A DNA stretch of 64,000 nt from positions 4,747,501-4,811,500 of the forward strand of contig NZ_AP019365.1 in NCBI RefSeq assembly GCF_033095865.1. The letters run 5' to 3'. Made by a program: the position numbers and the translations under genes. The stretch is from Pseudomonas sp. KU43P. Lineage in GTDB: Bacteria; Pseudomonadota; Gammaproteobacteria; Pseudomonadales; Pseudomonadaceae. The notes below the pieces were generated by a model. It did not search any database and was not told the origin of the DNA. It saw only the letters and a list, made by a program, of their open reading frames with translations. Positions 51,764-59,611 of this stretch are shown piece by piece. The number at the start of each line of letters is the position of its first letter. The stretch's first letter is position 1.

Positions 51764-53116
51764 TCAGGCAGTGAAACGTTGATGTTCGGCCACCGCCCGC
51801 GCCACCCAGACGCGGGCCTGACCAAGGTAATGGGCAGGGTCGAGCAGGCGGTCGAGTTCTTCAGCCGACAGTTCGGCGCTGACTTGCGGCTCGTCTCCCA
51901 GCACGGCGCGCAGGTGGCGCTGCTCGGCGACGGCGCGCTGGCAGCATTGCTCCAGCAGATGGTGGGCGCGGTCACGGCCCAGGCGCTGAGCGAGGACGAT
52001 GCTCACCGCCTCGGCCAGGACCAGGCCTTGGGTCAGGTCGAGGTTGCGGCGCATCCGTTCGGCGTCTACCTCCATGCCTTCGGCGATTACTTGGGCCTGG
52101 CGCAGGGCACCGGATACCAGGCAGCAGATATCGGGCAACGTCTCCCACTCGGCATGCCACAGACCCAGGCTGCGTTCGTGCTCCTGGGGCATGGCAGCAA
52201 ACAGCGTCGAGAGCAGGCCAGGCACGCGGGTGGCGGCGCCGATCAGCACCGCCGCCCCAACCGGGTTACGTTTGTGCGGCATGGTCGACGACCCGCCCTT
52301 GCCCGGTGCCGAAGGCTCGAATACCTCGCCCGCTTCGGTCTGCATCAGCAGGCTGATATCGCGGCCGAACTTGCCCAGGCTGCCGGCGATCAAGCCCAGC
52401 ACCGAGGCGAACTCCACCAGTCGATCACGTTGGGTATGCCACGGCTGTTCCGGCAAGTTCAGCTTGAGGTGTTCGGCCAAAGCCTCGGCGACCGGCATCG
52501 CTTTGCTGCCCAGGGCCGCGAGGCTGCCGGAAGCGCCACCGAACTGCAGCACCAGCAAGCGCGGGCGCAGCTCCTGCAGCCGTTGGCGGTGGCGCGTCAG
52601 GGCACCGAGCACACCCGCCAGCTTCATGCCCAGGGTCACTGGCGTGGCATGCTGCAGCCAAGTACGGCCGACCAGGGGCGTGTCGGCATGTTGCAAGGCT
52701 TGGTGCACCAGGGTGTCTGACAACTTGGCGAGGTCAGCTTCGATCAGTTCGAGCGCCGCACGCAACTGCAGGACCAGCCCCGTATCCATCGCATCCTGGC
52801 TGGTAGCGCCAAGGTGCACGTAGCGCTCGGCCTCCGGCACGCCACTGGCAATCACTTTGCCCAACGCCTTGACCAGTGGAATGGCCGAGTTGCCCGCCGT
52901 GGCGATGGCATCGGCCAGCGCCCGGATGTCATAGCGTTCGGCCTGGCAGGCCGCTTCGATGGCCGCTACCGCACTGTGCGGCACCAGCCCGGCAGCAGCT
53001 TCGGCGCGGGCCAAGGCCGCCTCGAAGTCGAGCATGCCCTGCAGGCGGCCACGGTCGGAAAACACCTCGCGCATGGCCGGGGCGGTGAAGTAGGCGTCGA
53101 ACAATTGGTTGCTCAT
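51764..53116 (-). CDS. pcaB: 3-Carboxy-cis,cis-muconate cycloisomerase PcaB
   Basis: PcaB lactonises 3-carboxy-cis,cis-muconate to gamma-carboxymuconolactone. The 450-residue protein belongs to the fumarase/aspartase superfamily: YVHLGATSQDAMDTGLVLQLR and the signature GSSTMPHKRNPVGAAV are present, and the C-terminal helices follow. The ATG at 53116 has AAGGA upstream. It lies 9 bp after pcaT. The first enzyme of the pathway (pcaGH) is not in the window and must be encoded elsewhere. Confidence 0.95.
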   Translation of the reverse strand: MSNQLFDAYFTAPAMREVFSDRGRLQGMLDFEAALARAEAAAGLVPHSAVAAIEAACQAERYDIRALADAIATAGNSAIPLVKALGKVIASGVPEAERYVHLGATSQDAMDTGLVLQLRAALELIEADLAKLSDTLVHQALQHADTPLVGRTWLQHATPVTLGMKLAGVLGALTRHRQRLQELRPRLLVLQFGGASGSLAALGSKAMPVAEALAEHLKLNLPEQPWHTQRDRLVEFASVLGLIAGSLGKFGRDISLLMQTEAGEVFEPSAPGKGGSSTMPHKRNPVGAAVLIGAATRVPGLLSTLFAAMPQEHERSLGLWHAEWETLPDICCLVSGALRQAQVIAEGMEVDAERMRRNLDLTQGLVLAEAVSIVLAQRLGRDRAHHLLEQCCQRAVAEQRHLRAVLGDEPQVSAELSAEELDRLLDPAHYLGQARVWVARAVAEHQRFTA

Positions 53117-53125
53117 GCAGCGTCC

Positions 53126-54415
53126 TTAGTCGTCATGGTGCAGGTACGCCGCTTGTTTCGGCAGCCGCAGGCTGAACAGGAAAGCAATCGCCATCATGGC
53201 AGTCACGTACCAGTAAAAGGTGTTCTCCATGCCCATGGTTTTCAAGCCCAGGGCCACGTACTCGGCCGAGCCGCCGAACAACGCGTTGGCCACTGCATAG
53301 GCAAGACCCACCCCCAGTGCGCGCACCTGCGGCGGGAACATCTCGGCCTTCACCAGGCCACTGATCGAGGTGTAGAAACTGACGATACACAGAGCCAGGG
53401 TCACCAGCACGAAGGCCATGAACGGGCTGCTCACGGTTTTGAGCGCCATCAGCAAAGGCACGGTGAAGATCGTACCCAGGGCGCCGAACAACAGCATCGA
53501 ATTACGCCGGCCGATGCGATCGGAGAGCATGCCGAAGAACGGCTGCAGCACCATGAACAGGAACAGTGCGCCGGTCATCACGAAGCTGGCGTTCTTCGCG
53601 GTCATCCCGGCCGTGTTGACCAGATACTTCTGCATGTAGGTGGTGAAGGTGTAGAAGATCAGCGAGCCGCCTGCGGTGTAGCCAAGCACGGTGATGAAGG
53701 CTGCGGCATGATTGCGGAACAGGCCCTTGATCGAGCCAGCGTCCTTGTCCTTGCGGGTTTCGGCGCTGCTGGTCTCGTGCAACGAGCGGCGCAGCATCAG
53801 CGAGATCAGTGCGGCGATGGCACCGACCACGAATGGAATCCGCCAGCCCCAGGCACGCAGTTCGTCCTCGCTGAGCAGTTGCTGCAGGATCACCACCACC
53901 AGTACAGCCAGCAACTGGCCGCCAATCAGGGTGACGTACTGGAATGACGCGAAGAAGCCGCGCTGGCCACGCAAGGCCACCTCACTCATGTAGGTCGCGG
54001 TAGTGCCGTATTCGCCACCCACCGACAGGCCCTGGATCAATCGGGCCAGCAACAGCAGCGCCGGCGCCCAGGTGCCAATGCTGGCGTAGGTCGGCAGGCA
54101 GGCGATCATCAGCGAGCCGAAGCACATCATCAGCACCGAGATCATCAGCGAATTCTTGCGCCCATGGCGGTCAGCCAGGCGGCCGAAGATCCAGCCGCCG
54201 ATGGGGCGCATCAGAAAGCCTGCGGCGAACACCCCGGCGGTATTGAGCAACTGCACAGTGGGGTCGTCGGAGGGGAAGAAGGCCGGCGCGAAGTAGATGG
54301 CGCAGAAGGCATAGACGTAGAAGTCGAACCATTCCACCAAGTTGCCTGATGAGGCACCGACGATGGCGAAGATGCGCTTACTGCGTTCTTCGCCGGTGTA
54401 ATAGGCTGAGGTCAT
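53126..54415 (-). CDS. pcaT: MFS dicarboxylate carrier PcaT
   Basis: PcaT is a metabolite:H+ symporter proposed to move beta-ketoadipate or related dicarboxylates across the inner membrane. The 429-residue protein has [16 protein letters not shown] in helix 1, [36 protein letters not shown] and [20 protein letters not shown]; it is a paralogue of the carrier at 26 kb. The ATG at 54415 follows AGGAG 11 bases away. It heads pcaT-B-D-C and is preceded by a palindrome and a REP, so it probably has its own promoter. Confidence 0.9.
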   Translation of the reverse strand: MTSAYYTGEERSKRIFAIVGASSGNLVEWFDFYVYAFCAIYFAPAFFPSDDPTVQLLNTAGVFAAGFLMRPIGGWIFGRLADRHGRKNSLMISVLMMCFGSLMIACLPTYASIGTWAPALLLLARLIQGLSVGGEYGTTATYMSEVALRGQRGFFASFQYVTLIGGQLLAVLVVVILQQLLSEDELRAWGWRIPFVVGAIAALISLMLRRSLHETSSAETRKDKDAGSIKGLFRNHAAAFITVLGYTAGGSLIFYTFTTYMQKYLVNTAGMTAKNASFVMTGALFLFMVLQPFFGMLSDRIGRRNSMLLFGALGTIFTVPLLMALKTVSSPFMAFVLVTLALCIVSFYTSISGLVKAEMFPPQVRALGVGLAYAVANALFGGSAEYVALGLKTMGMENTFYWYVTAMMAIAFLFSLRLPKQAAYLHHDD

Positions 54416-54438
54416 GACGGTTTTACTCCTGGAGGGTT

Positions 54439-54462
54439 CTAGGTAAGTCTAGACATACCTAG
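54439..54462. promoter_or_regulatory. 24-bp palindrome upstream of pcaT
   Basis: CTAGGTA and TACCTAG flank the central palindrome GTCTAGAC; the whole has 12-bp arms with one mismatch. It lies 24 bp before the pcaT start. CTAG is rare in Pseudomonas DNA and occurs three times here. A regulator site for pcaTBDC is likely; the repressor is unknown. Confidence 0.65.
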
Positions 54463-54511
54463 TAACACACTCGTTCCGCTAGCGGGCTGGCAATTGGCCT
54501 GGTGTCGTAGC

Positions 54512-54611
54512 TACCGGCCCTATCGCCGGCAAGCCGGCACCCACGGGTACAGCGCTGTGCTGTGGCCAGCGTATACCTGTGGGAACCGGCTTGCCGGCGA
54601 TAGGGCCGGTA
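54512..54611. repeat. REP inverted pair between pcaF and pcaT
   Basis: Arms beginning TACCGGCCCTATCGCCGGCA and their inverse copy enclose a 35-nt loop, right after the pcaF stop. It separates the pcaF and pcaT transcripts or attenuates readthrough. Confidence 0.9.
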
Positions 54612-54615
54612 AATA

Positions 54616-55818
54616 TCAAACCCGCTCGATGGCCAGCGCCAACCCTTGGCCAACACCCACACACATGGTCGCCAGGCCTTTACGGCCACCACTCTTCTCA
54701 AGCTGGTGCAGCGCTGTCAGCACCAGGCGCGCACCGCTCATGCCCAGCGGATGCCCCAGGGCAATCGCGCCGCCATTGGGGTTCACCTGCGGCGCATCAT
54801 CGGCCACACCCAGCTCGCGCAGCACTGCCAGGCCCTGGCTGGCGAACGCTTCGTTGAGCTCGATCACATCGAAATCGCTCACCGCCACACCCAGACGCTC
54901 GGTCAGCTTGCGCACCGCAGGCACCGGGCCAATGCCCATTACCCGTGGCGCCACACCTGCGCTGGCCATGCCCAGGACCCGGGCACGCGGGGTCAGGCCA
55001 TGCTTCTTGACGGCCGCTGCCGAAGCCAGGATCAGCGCCGCAGCACCGTCGTTGACGCCCGAGGCATTGCCGGCCGTGACGGTCTTGTCTGGCCCATTGA
55101 CCGGCTTGAGCCTGGTCAGCGCTTCCAGGGTGGTTTCCGGCCGCAGGTGCTCGTCGCGCTCGACCACGGTTTCGCCCTTCTTGTGGGCAATGCGTACCGG
55201 CACGATCTCTTCGGCGAAGAAGCCAGCAGCCTGGGCCGCAGCGGCCTTCTGCTGGCTGCGCAGGGCAAAGGCATCCTGATCGGCACGAGAAATCTGGTAA
55301 TCATCGGCCACGTTGTCGGCGGTTTCCGGCATTGCGTCCACGCCATACTGGCTTTTCATCAGCGGGTTGATGAAGCGCCAGCCGATGGTGGTGTCCTCCA
55401 GCTTCATGTTGCGCGAGTAGCCACTCTCGGCCTTGCCCATGACGAACGGGGCACGCGACATGGACTCCACGCCACCGGCAATGGCCAGTTCCATTTCGCC
55501 GCTGGCGATGGCACGGAAAGCGGTGCCAACGGCATCCATGCCCGAAGCGCACAGGCGGTTGAGAGTCACCCCCGGGACGCTGTCCGGCAAGCCCGCCAGC
55601 AGCAGCGCCATGCGCGCCACGTTGCGGTTGTCTTCACCCGCCTGGTTGGCACAGCCGAAGAACACTTCATCGAGCTGGTCCCATTGCACCGACGGGTTGC
55701 GCTCGATCAGCGCTTTCAGCGGCACCGCCGCCAGGTCATCGGCACGTACACCGGCCAAAGCGCCGCCGAAGCGGCCGATCGGGGTACGAATGGCGTCACA
55801 GATGAATACGTCGCGCAT
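54616..55818 (-). CDS. pcaF: Beta-ketoadipyl-CoA thiolase PcaF
   Basis: PcaF cleaves beta-ketoadipyl-CoA to succinyl-CoA and acetyl-CoA. The 400-residue thiolase has the acylated Cys90 in [15 protein letters not shown], the His motif [14 protein letters not shown] and the second catalytic Cys in [12 protein letters not shown]. The ATG at 55816-55818 is preceded by AGGAG. The CoA-transferase genes pcaIJ are not in the window. Its start overlaps the stop of a small upstream open frame (TGATG). Confidence 0.95.
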   Translation of the reverse strand: MRDVFICDAIRTPIGRFGGALAGVRADDLAAVPLKALIERNPSVQWDQLDEVFFGCANQAGEDNRNVARMALLLAGLPDSVPGVTLNRLCASGMDAVGTAFRAIASGEMELAIAGGVESMSRAPFVMGKAESGYSRNMKLEDTTIGWRFINPLMKSQYGVDAMPETADNVADDYQISRADQDAFALRSQQKAAAAQAAGFFAEEIVPVRIAHKKGETVVERDEHLRPETTLEALTRLKPVNGPDKTVTAGNASGVNDGAAALILASAAAVKKHGLTPRARVLGMASAGVAPRVMGIGPVPAVRKLTERLGVAVSDFDVIELNEAFASQGLAVLRELGVADDAPQVNPNGGAIALGHPLGMSGARLVLTALHQLEKSGGRKGLATMCVGVGQGLALAIERV

Positions 55819-55964
55819 CAAGCTTCTCCTGCTGCCTGGCGATGGGCCAAGACGGTACGGGTTTCGAGCTCGCGCAGGGCGCCGAGCTCGATTTCGGTTG
55901 TTTCACTGATGGTCTGCACGCTGCGGGTAAAGGATGCCGCGTTGCGTTCAGAGTAAGGAGCCAA
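55818..55964 (-). CDS. Possible 48-codon leader ORF coupled to pcaF
   Basis: A short frame from a TTG at 55964 (AAGG 7 bases upstream) to a TGA at 55818-55820 ends in a one-base overlap with the pcaF ATG (TGATG). The predicted peptide is [12 protein letters not shown] followed by a charged, helix-like stretch ([18 protein letters not shown]). It could be a leader peptide that couples translation to pcaF or the remnant of a lost gene. No homologue is recognised. Confidence 0.4.
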   Translation of the reverse strand: MAPYSERNAASFTRSVQTISETTEIELGALRELETRTVLAHRQAAGEA

Positions 55965-55978
55965 GCGGGTGCCTTACA

Positions 55979-56012
55979 ATCCGATAATCGAGTATAAGTG
56001 CGGTTATCGAAC
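55979..56012 (-). promoter_or_regulatory. pcaF promoter with PcaR boxes
   Basis: The box GTTCGATAACCGCAC (minus strand, 55998-56012) matches the pcaR-proximal box at 14 of 15 positions and is followed by a TATACT -10 element (55991-55996). A second, weaker box overlaps CGATAATCG at 55982-55990. The arrangement predicts PcaR activation of pcaF with a start near 55984. Confidence 0.78.
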
Positions 56013-56080
56013 AATTTGTTACCCTGCTATCCATCCTTGAAGGCGGTTGGAGCCCCCGCTCAGGTGAGCTCCAACTTCGA

Positions 56081-57424
56081 TCAGGTGGCGTCTGCGTGAC
56101 TTACCAACCCCTTCACGATCACCCCTACCGTTGCCAGCGCGGCCGGCACCAGCAAGGCGGTCAGCACCTGCTCGAAGTTCCAACCCAGGCCCAGCAATGT
56201 CGCACCGCTCCATGCACCCAGAATCGCGCCAAACCGGCCGATCCCCAACATCCAGGACACGCCGGTGGCACGCCCTTGCGTGGGATAGAAGCGCGCAGCC
56301 AGCGACGGCATCGCCGATTGGGCGCCGTTCACACACATCCCGGCAATGAGCACCAAGGTAGCCAGCACGGTAATGTTGCCCAGGCTCTGCCCTACCGCGT
56401 AGGCGAACACGCCCGCCAGCAGGTAGAACACACCAATGACCTTGTGCGGGTTGAAGCGGTCCATCGCCCAGCCCACCGCCACTGCACTGAGCACGCCACC
56501 GAACTGGAACAGCGCGCCGATGAACGCAGCTTGCTCCATACTCGCGCCACTGTCGCGCATCAGGGTCGGCAGCCAGCTGGTCAGCAGGTACACGATCACC
56601 AGGCCCATGAAGTAAGTCAGCCACAGCAGCAGCGTACCCAGGCCGTAAGTACCGGAAAAGATCACCGCGAACACGTTGCGCGCCGCCACCGCCTTCTGCT
56701 CGGGCACGCTGAAGCTGGCCGCCTGGGCCACCACGGCAGGGGCGATCGGGGCGAGGGTCTTGCGCACCTTGTCGGTTCCGCGGTTGCGCACCACCAAAAA
56801 GCGCGCCGACTCCGGCAACCAGACCAACAGCACCACGGCCAGCACCAGCGGCAGCACACCGCCGACGACCAGTAAGCTGTGCCAGCCGTAAGCGGGGATC
56901 ATCTTGGCTGAAATGAAGCCACCGCCGGCCATGCCCAGGTTGAAACCGCAGAACATGCTGGTGACCAGCAGCGATTTGAGCCGCTCGGGGGTGTACTCGG
57001 AGAGCAACGTGGTGGCATTGGGCATACCGGCGCCCAGGCCCAGGCCGGTCAAAAAGCGCAGCACCAGCAGCTGGTCGACGTTGCTGGCATAGGCTGAAGC
57101 CAGGCTGAAACCACCGAACACCAACACTGCCGCCACCAGCACGCCCTTGCGGCCGAATCGGTCAGCCAGCGGCCCCGAGCCCAGGGCACCGAACACCATA
57201 CCGATCAGCGCGGCGCTCATCACCGGGCCGAGGCTGGCACGGTCGATGCCCCACTCCTGTGACAATGCAGGCGCGATGAAGCCCATTGCGGCGGTGTCCA
57301 GGCCGTCGAGAAAGACGATAAGGAAACAGAGAATCACCACGCGCCATTGATAGCGCGACAGCGGTTGTTCATTAATGAAAGACTGAACGTCGAGGCAATT
57401 CCCGACAGCGTGGGGTTTGTTCAT
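56081..57424 (-). CDS. pcaK: 4-Hydroxybenzoate / protocatechuate transporter PcaK
   Basis: PcaK imports 4-hydroxybenzoate and protocatechuate and contributes to chemotaxis towards them. The 447-residue MFS carrier of the aromatic acid:H+ symporter family has the essential DGLDTAAMGFIAPAL motif in helix 1, GPLADRFGRKGVLV and GLGLGAGMPNATTLLSEYTP. The ATG at 57424 directly overlaps an Hfq/Crc motif. It lies 345 bp after pcaR, and its upstream gap contains a PcaR-like box. Confidence 0.94.
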   Translation of the reverse strand: MNKPHAVGNCLDVQSFINEQPLSRYQWRVVILCFLIVFLDGLDTAAMGFIAPALSQEWGIDRASLGPVMSAALIGMVFGALGSGPLADRFGRKGVLVAAVLVFGGFSLASAYASNVDQLLVLRFLTGLGLGAGMPNATTLLSEYTPERLKSLLVTSMFCGFNLGMAGGGFISAKMIPAYGWHSLLVVGGVLPLVLAVVLLVWLPESARFLVVRNRGTDKVRKTLAPIAPAVVAQAASFSVPEQKAVAARNVFAVIFSGTYGLGTLLLWLTYFMGLVIVYLLTSWLPTLMRDSGASMEQAAFIGALFQFGGVLSAVAVGWAMDRFNPHKVIGVFYLLAGVFAYAVGQSLGNITVLATLVLIAGMCVNGAQSAMPSLAARFYPTQGRATGVSWMLGIGRFGAILGAWSGATLLGLGWNFEQVLTALLVPAALATVGVIVKGLVSHADAT

Positions 57425-57431
57425 TGTTGTT
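57424..57431 (-). promoter_or_regulatory. Hfq/Crc CA motif overlapping the pcaK start
   Basis: AACAACAA on the minus strand ends at the A of the pcaK ATG. Its position between the ribosome binding site and start predicts strong translational repression by Hfq/Crc. Confidence 0.55.
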
Positions 57432-57668
57432 ATCCAGAAGTTGGGCACGGGCGGACCACTGCAGCGATGCAGGATCAAGTACGGGCAAGTGCGAGCTTTT
57501 GTCAGCCTGGAAACAACAGCACTGCGAGCGGGTGCGGCCGCAGCAGCGAATGGACAGTGATCATGAAGGTGCGCCTCTTATGTTTTTCTTGTTCGGTCGG
57601 CAAAGCCGACCGCTGCGAGAGACATTAATCAGCGAACGGAAGGGGTGCAATTCACCAGGAACGACACT

Positions 57669-57683
57669 GTGCGTTTATCGCAC
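57669..57683 (-). promoter_or_regulatory. PcaR-like box of pcaK
   Basis: GTGCGATAAACGCAC (minus strand) resembles the PcaR box and is itself a 5-bp dyad (GTGCG/CGCAC). It lies 245 bp upstream of the pcaK start. Confidence 0.62.
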
Positions 57684-57724
57684 AAGAAACGGCGGGTGTG
57701 TTCGAAATCGGTCGGGGCCGCTTT

Positions 57725-57759
57725 GCGTCCGATCGCCGGCTTGCCGGCGATTGGACCGC
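57725..57759. repeat. Single REP hairpin after pcaR
   Basis: A compact REP (core ATCGCCGGCTTGCCGGCGAT) 11 bp after the pcaR stop probably serves as its transcript end. Confidence 0.75.
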
Positions 57760-57769
57760 ATGCAGCCTG

Positions 57770-58645
57770 TCAACCAAACAACTGATGGCAAAGATCACGG
57801 CTGGCCGCCAGCAGGATCGGCAGGAACCTCTGCTCCAGCTCACTGCGGCTCACCCGCCCGACATGGGTACTGACATTCAGCGCCGCCAGAACCTGGCCTG
57901 AAGCATCATAGATCGGCACCGCGATCGACCTCAGCCCCTGCTCCAGCTCCTGATCGACCACGCACCACCCCTGCGCCCGCACCTGCTGGATGCAGGCGAA
58001 CAACGACTCAGGGTCATGCACGGTACGGCTGGTACGCGCCTTGAGGTCGGCACGATCGAGGTATTCGCGCAGGCTGGTGTCGTCCATCGCCGCCAGCAGA
58101 ATGCGGCCCATCGAGGTGCAATAGGCCGGCAATCGCCCACCCACCGAGAGGTCGACCGAGATCAACCGTTCGACCGTGGCCGATCGAGCTATATAAAGGA
58201 TGTCATCACCCTCGAGGGTGGCCATGTTGGCCGCCTCGTGCAACTGGTCGCTGATGCGATCGAGGTATGGCTGGGCCGACACCGCCAGCGGCGTCGACGA
58301 AAGGTAGGCATGCCCCAGGGTCAACACTTTGGGCAGCAACGAATAGGTACGGCCATCGGTGGTGGCGTAGCCGAGCTTGATCAGCGTGTGCAGGCAGCGG
58401 CGCACGGCGGCCCGGGGGATCTCGGTACGGTGGCTGATCTGGGCGATCGTCAGGTGGCGCTTGCGCTCCTGAAACGCCTGGATCACCGCAAGCCCACGGG
58501 CCAGGGAGGTCATGAAATCCGGGTCGCCGGTAAACGCCTGGATACGCTTGGCCGGTGAGGCCACGATCGGCGGTGCGAGGGCCGGCGAATTCGGGCGAGC
58601 CGCGTCGGGATTGTCGGATTCGTTGGCCTGGGTTTGGTCGCTCAT
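57770..58645 (-). CDS. pcaR: IclR-family regulator PcaR
   Basis: PcaR activates the pca genes (pcaIJ, pcaBDC, pcaK, pcaF) in response to beta-ketoadipate. The 291-residue protein has a long N-terminal tail, a winged helix (FMTSLARGLAVIQAFQERKRHLTIAQISHRTEIPRAAVRRCL) and an IclR effector domain (LSVGGRLPAYCTSMGRILLAAMDD, VVDQELEQGLRSIAVPIYD). The ATG at 58645 is preceded by GAGGTGAGCG. Two boxes matching its own target lie 30-60 bp upstream, so it is probably autoregulated. Confidence 0.95.
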   Translation of the reverse strand: MSDQTQANESDNPDAARPNSPALAPPIVASPAKRIQAFTGDPDFMTSLARGLAVIQAFQERKRHLTIAQISHRTEIPRAAVRRCLHTLIKLGYATTDGRTYSLLPKVLTLGHAYLSSTPLAVSAQPYLDRISDQLHEAANMATLEGDDILYIARSATVERLISVDLSVGGRLPAYCTSMGRILLAAMDDTSLREYLDRADLKARTSRTVHDPESLFACIQQVRAQGWCVVDQELEQGLRSIAVPIYDASGQVLAALNVSTHVGRVSRSELEQRFLPILLAASRDLCHQLFG

Positions 58646-58672
58646 CGCTCACCTCAAAAAAATCGCTAGCTC

Positions 58673-58706
58673 GTGCGATTATCGAACGAACGGCCGATAA
58701 TCGCAA
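58673..58706. promoter_or_regulatory. Two inverted PcaR boxes
   Basis: The minus-strand box GTTCGATAATCGCAC (58673-58687) faces pcaR. The plus-strand box GGCCGATAATCGCAA (58692-58706) faces the small RNA candidate. They share the CGATAATCG core and lie 4 bp apart, so PcaR could control both directions. Confidence 0.78.
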
Positions 58707-58737
58707 TTGACCGCCGACAAATTTACTTATACCTTTC

Positions 58738-58829
58738 CCCTGCCACCTTGTGGCTTCTTTGGAGAGACTGGTCAGGTACCCACCGTAGAAGTCCCAGGCA
58801 GCGGCCTCGCCTAGTGCGAGGCCGTTTTT
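58738..58829 (+). ncRNA. Candidate small RNA divergent from pcaR
   Basis: About 90 nt with no credible reading frame end in a strong terminator. A TTGACC (58707-58712) and TATACC (58728-58733), 15 bp apart, form a possible promoter that directly abuts a PcaR box. Inside, GCCAC-CTT-GTGGC (58742-58754) is a hairpin, CTTCT (58754-58758) can pair with AGAAG (58787-58791), and a GGAGAGA stretch lies in the loop. It is not a known family that I can recognise. Its position suggests expression tied to PcaR. Confidence 0.5.
58802..58829 (+). terminator. Strong rho-independent terminator
   Basis: CGGCCTCGC and GCGAGGCCG form a perfect 9-bp stem with a 5-nt loop followed by T5 on the plus strand. No protein-coding gene on that strand ends here, so it must end a non-coding transcript. 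Confidence 0.93.
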
Positions 58830-58942
58830 CATTTCCCCCTGCCTTTTACAAAAACAGCGCTGAACTTCAATGCCGCTGCCCGCTCAAAGTTTGCACAGAT
58901 CGACAACTTGCAACAGTCGATGTCAACCGTCGGTAAATAACC

Positions 58943-58971
58943 CTGTTTGACATGTTTCCGATTGCTATAAT
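58943..58971 (+). promoter_or_regulatory. Extended -10 promoter of the 66-residue protein gene
   Basis: TGCTATAAT (TATAAT at 58966-58971) is a consensus extended -10. A -35-like CTGTTT is 17 bp upstream (58943-58948), and a TTGACA is also present but too close (13 bp). The leader to the GTG at 59102 would be about 125 nt. Confidence 0.7.
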
Positions 58972-59101
58972 CGATTCTGCTGGCGCGGATCGATACACCG
59001 GCACTGCGAGCACTCCTGCCACCGGCCATCCAGCACACCCAGTGCATGGGCAACTTGCACCTGCATACAACACCGGCATTTACAAGCATTCAGGTATTAC
59101 T

Positions 59102-59302
59102 GTGACGAAAGATGAACTGCGCGCGGAACTCGAGCGCCAGGCTGAACGTTACAAGGAAGTTTACGGTGGCGAAGTCACCACTTACGCCGCTCAACCCGAA
59201 CCCGAACGCAAACCTTGGCGCAAACGTGCCACCGTTCAGGATCAGGCGTTCAGCCAGGAATTGGAAAAGATGGAAAAGGAACTGCGCAGCGAAGAACCCT
59301 GA
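59102..59302 (+). CDS. Small conserved-looking hypothetical protein, 66 residues
   Basis: A GTG start at 59102 with CAGG 7 bases upstream opens a 66-residue, highly charged, mostly helical protein ([37 protein letters not shown]). It has no signal or membrane segment. It has its own consensus promoter, which supports expression. I recognise no domain; coiled-coil dimerisation is plausible. It lies between the pca cluster and pit. Confidence 0.68.
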   Translation: MTKDELRAELERQAERYKEVYGGEVTTYAAQPEPERKPWRKRATVQDQAFSQELEKMEKELRSEEP

Positions 59303-59611
59303 GCTGCCCAGCGCCATCGCGTCGTGGGCCTACGCCCTCGGCGCGGCCGATCTTTACCGATTGGCCGTCGATGAAATGGAATTACACAAATTTCATACAA
59401 CCGTTTGAACGGTGAATTGCCCTTGCCGTTTTCGTAAAATTGGCGAAATTCATCTGATTTTGCGATTTTTAGCGGAACTTTTTCCGTTTCAGCAGGTCTT
59501 TTCGAGCCTTGAGATGCACCTCACAACGCTGCCGCTGGTCAGCAGTGGGTGCATCGATTGCCAAGGTTTTCTGGCATAATCCCGCCCCCCTATGACCGCC
59601 AGACAACCTTC
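59303..59611 (+). promoter_or_regulatory. pit upstream region
   Basis: This 309-bp gap holds a small dyad (ACCGT-TTGA-ACGGT, 59400-59413), an AT-rich block around 59440-59480 and an extended -10 (TGGCATAAT, 59572-59580) 32 bp before the pit start. No Pho box (paired CTGTCAT) is visible, which fits a constitutive low-affinity transporter. Confidence 0.5.

Larger units (their letters stand above)
57425..57769 (-). promoter_or_regulatory. pcaR-pcaK gap with PcaR-like box and REP hairpin
   Basis: This 345-bp gap contains the pcaR 3' REP hairpin (57725-57759), a PcaR-like box (57669-57683) and the pcaK leader of about 200 nt. The -10/-35 of pcaK is not clear. No other gene is supported here. Confidence 0.6.
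58646..59101. promoter_or_regulatory. 456-bp gap: PcaR boxes, small RNA candidate, promoter
   Basis: From left to right the gap holds the pcaR leader, two inverted PcaR boxes (58673-58706), a -35/-10-like pair, a structured stretch ending in a strong terminator (58802-58829), about 110 bp with nothing I can name, and an extended -10 promoter (58943-58971) followed by a 130-nt leader of the small gene at 59102. Confidence 0.7.

Noticed and set aside
58947..58952. TTGACA as the -35 of the 66-residue protein gene
   Set aside because: It is only 13 bp from the TATAAT, too close for sigma-70; the extended -10 and the CTGTTT 17 bp upstream are a better fit.
59303..59611. Pho box upstream of pit
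   Set aside because: No pair of CTGTCAT-like heptamers separated by 4 bp was found, and Pit transporters are normally not PhoB-activated.
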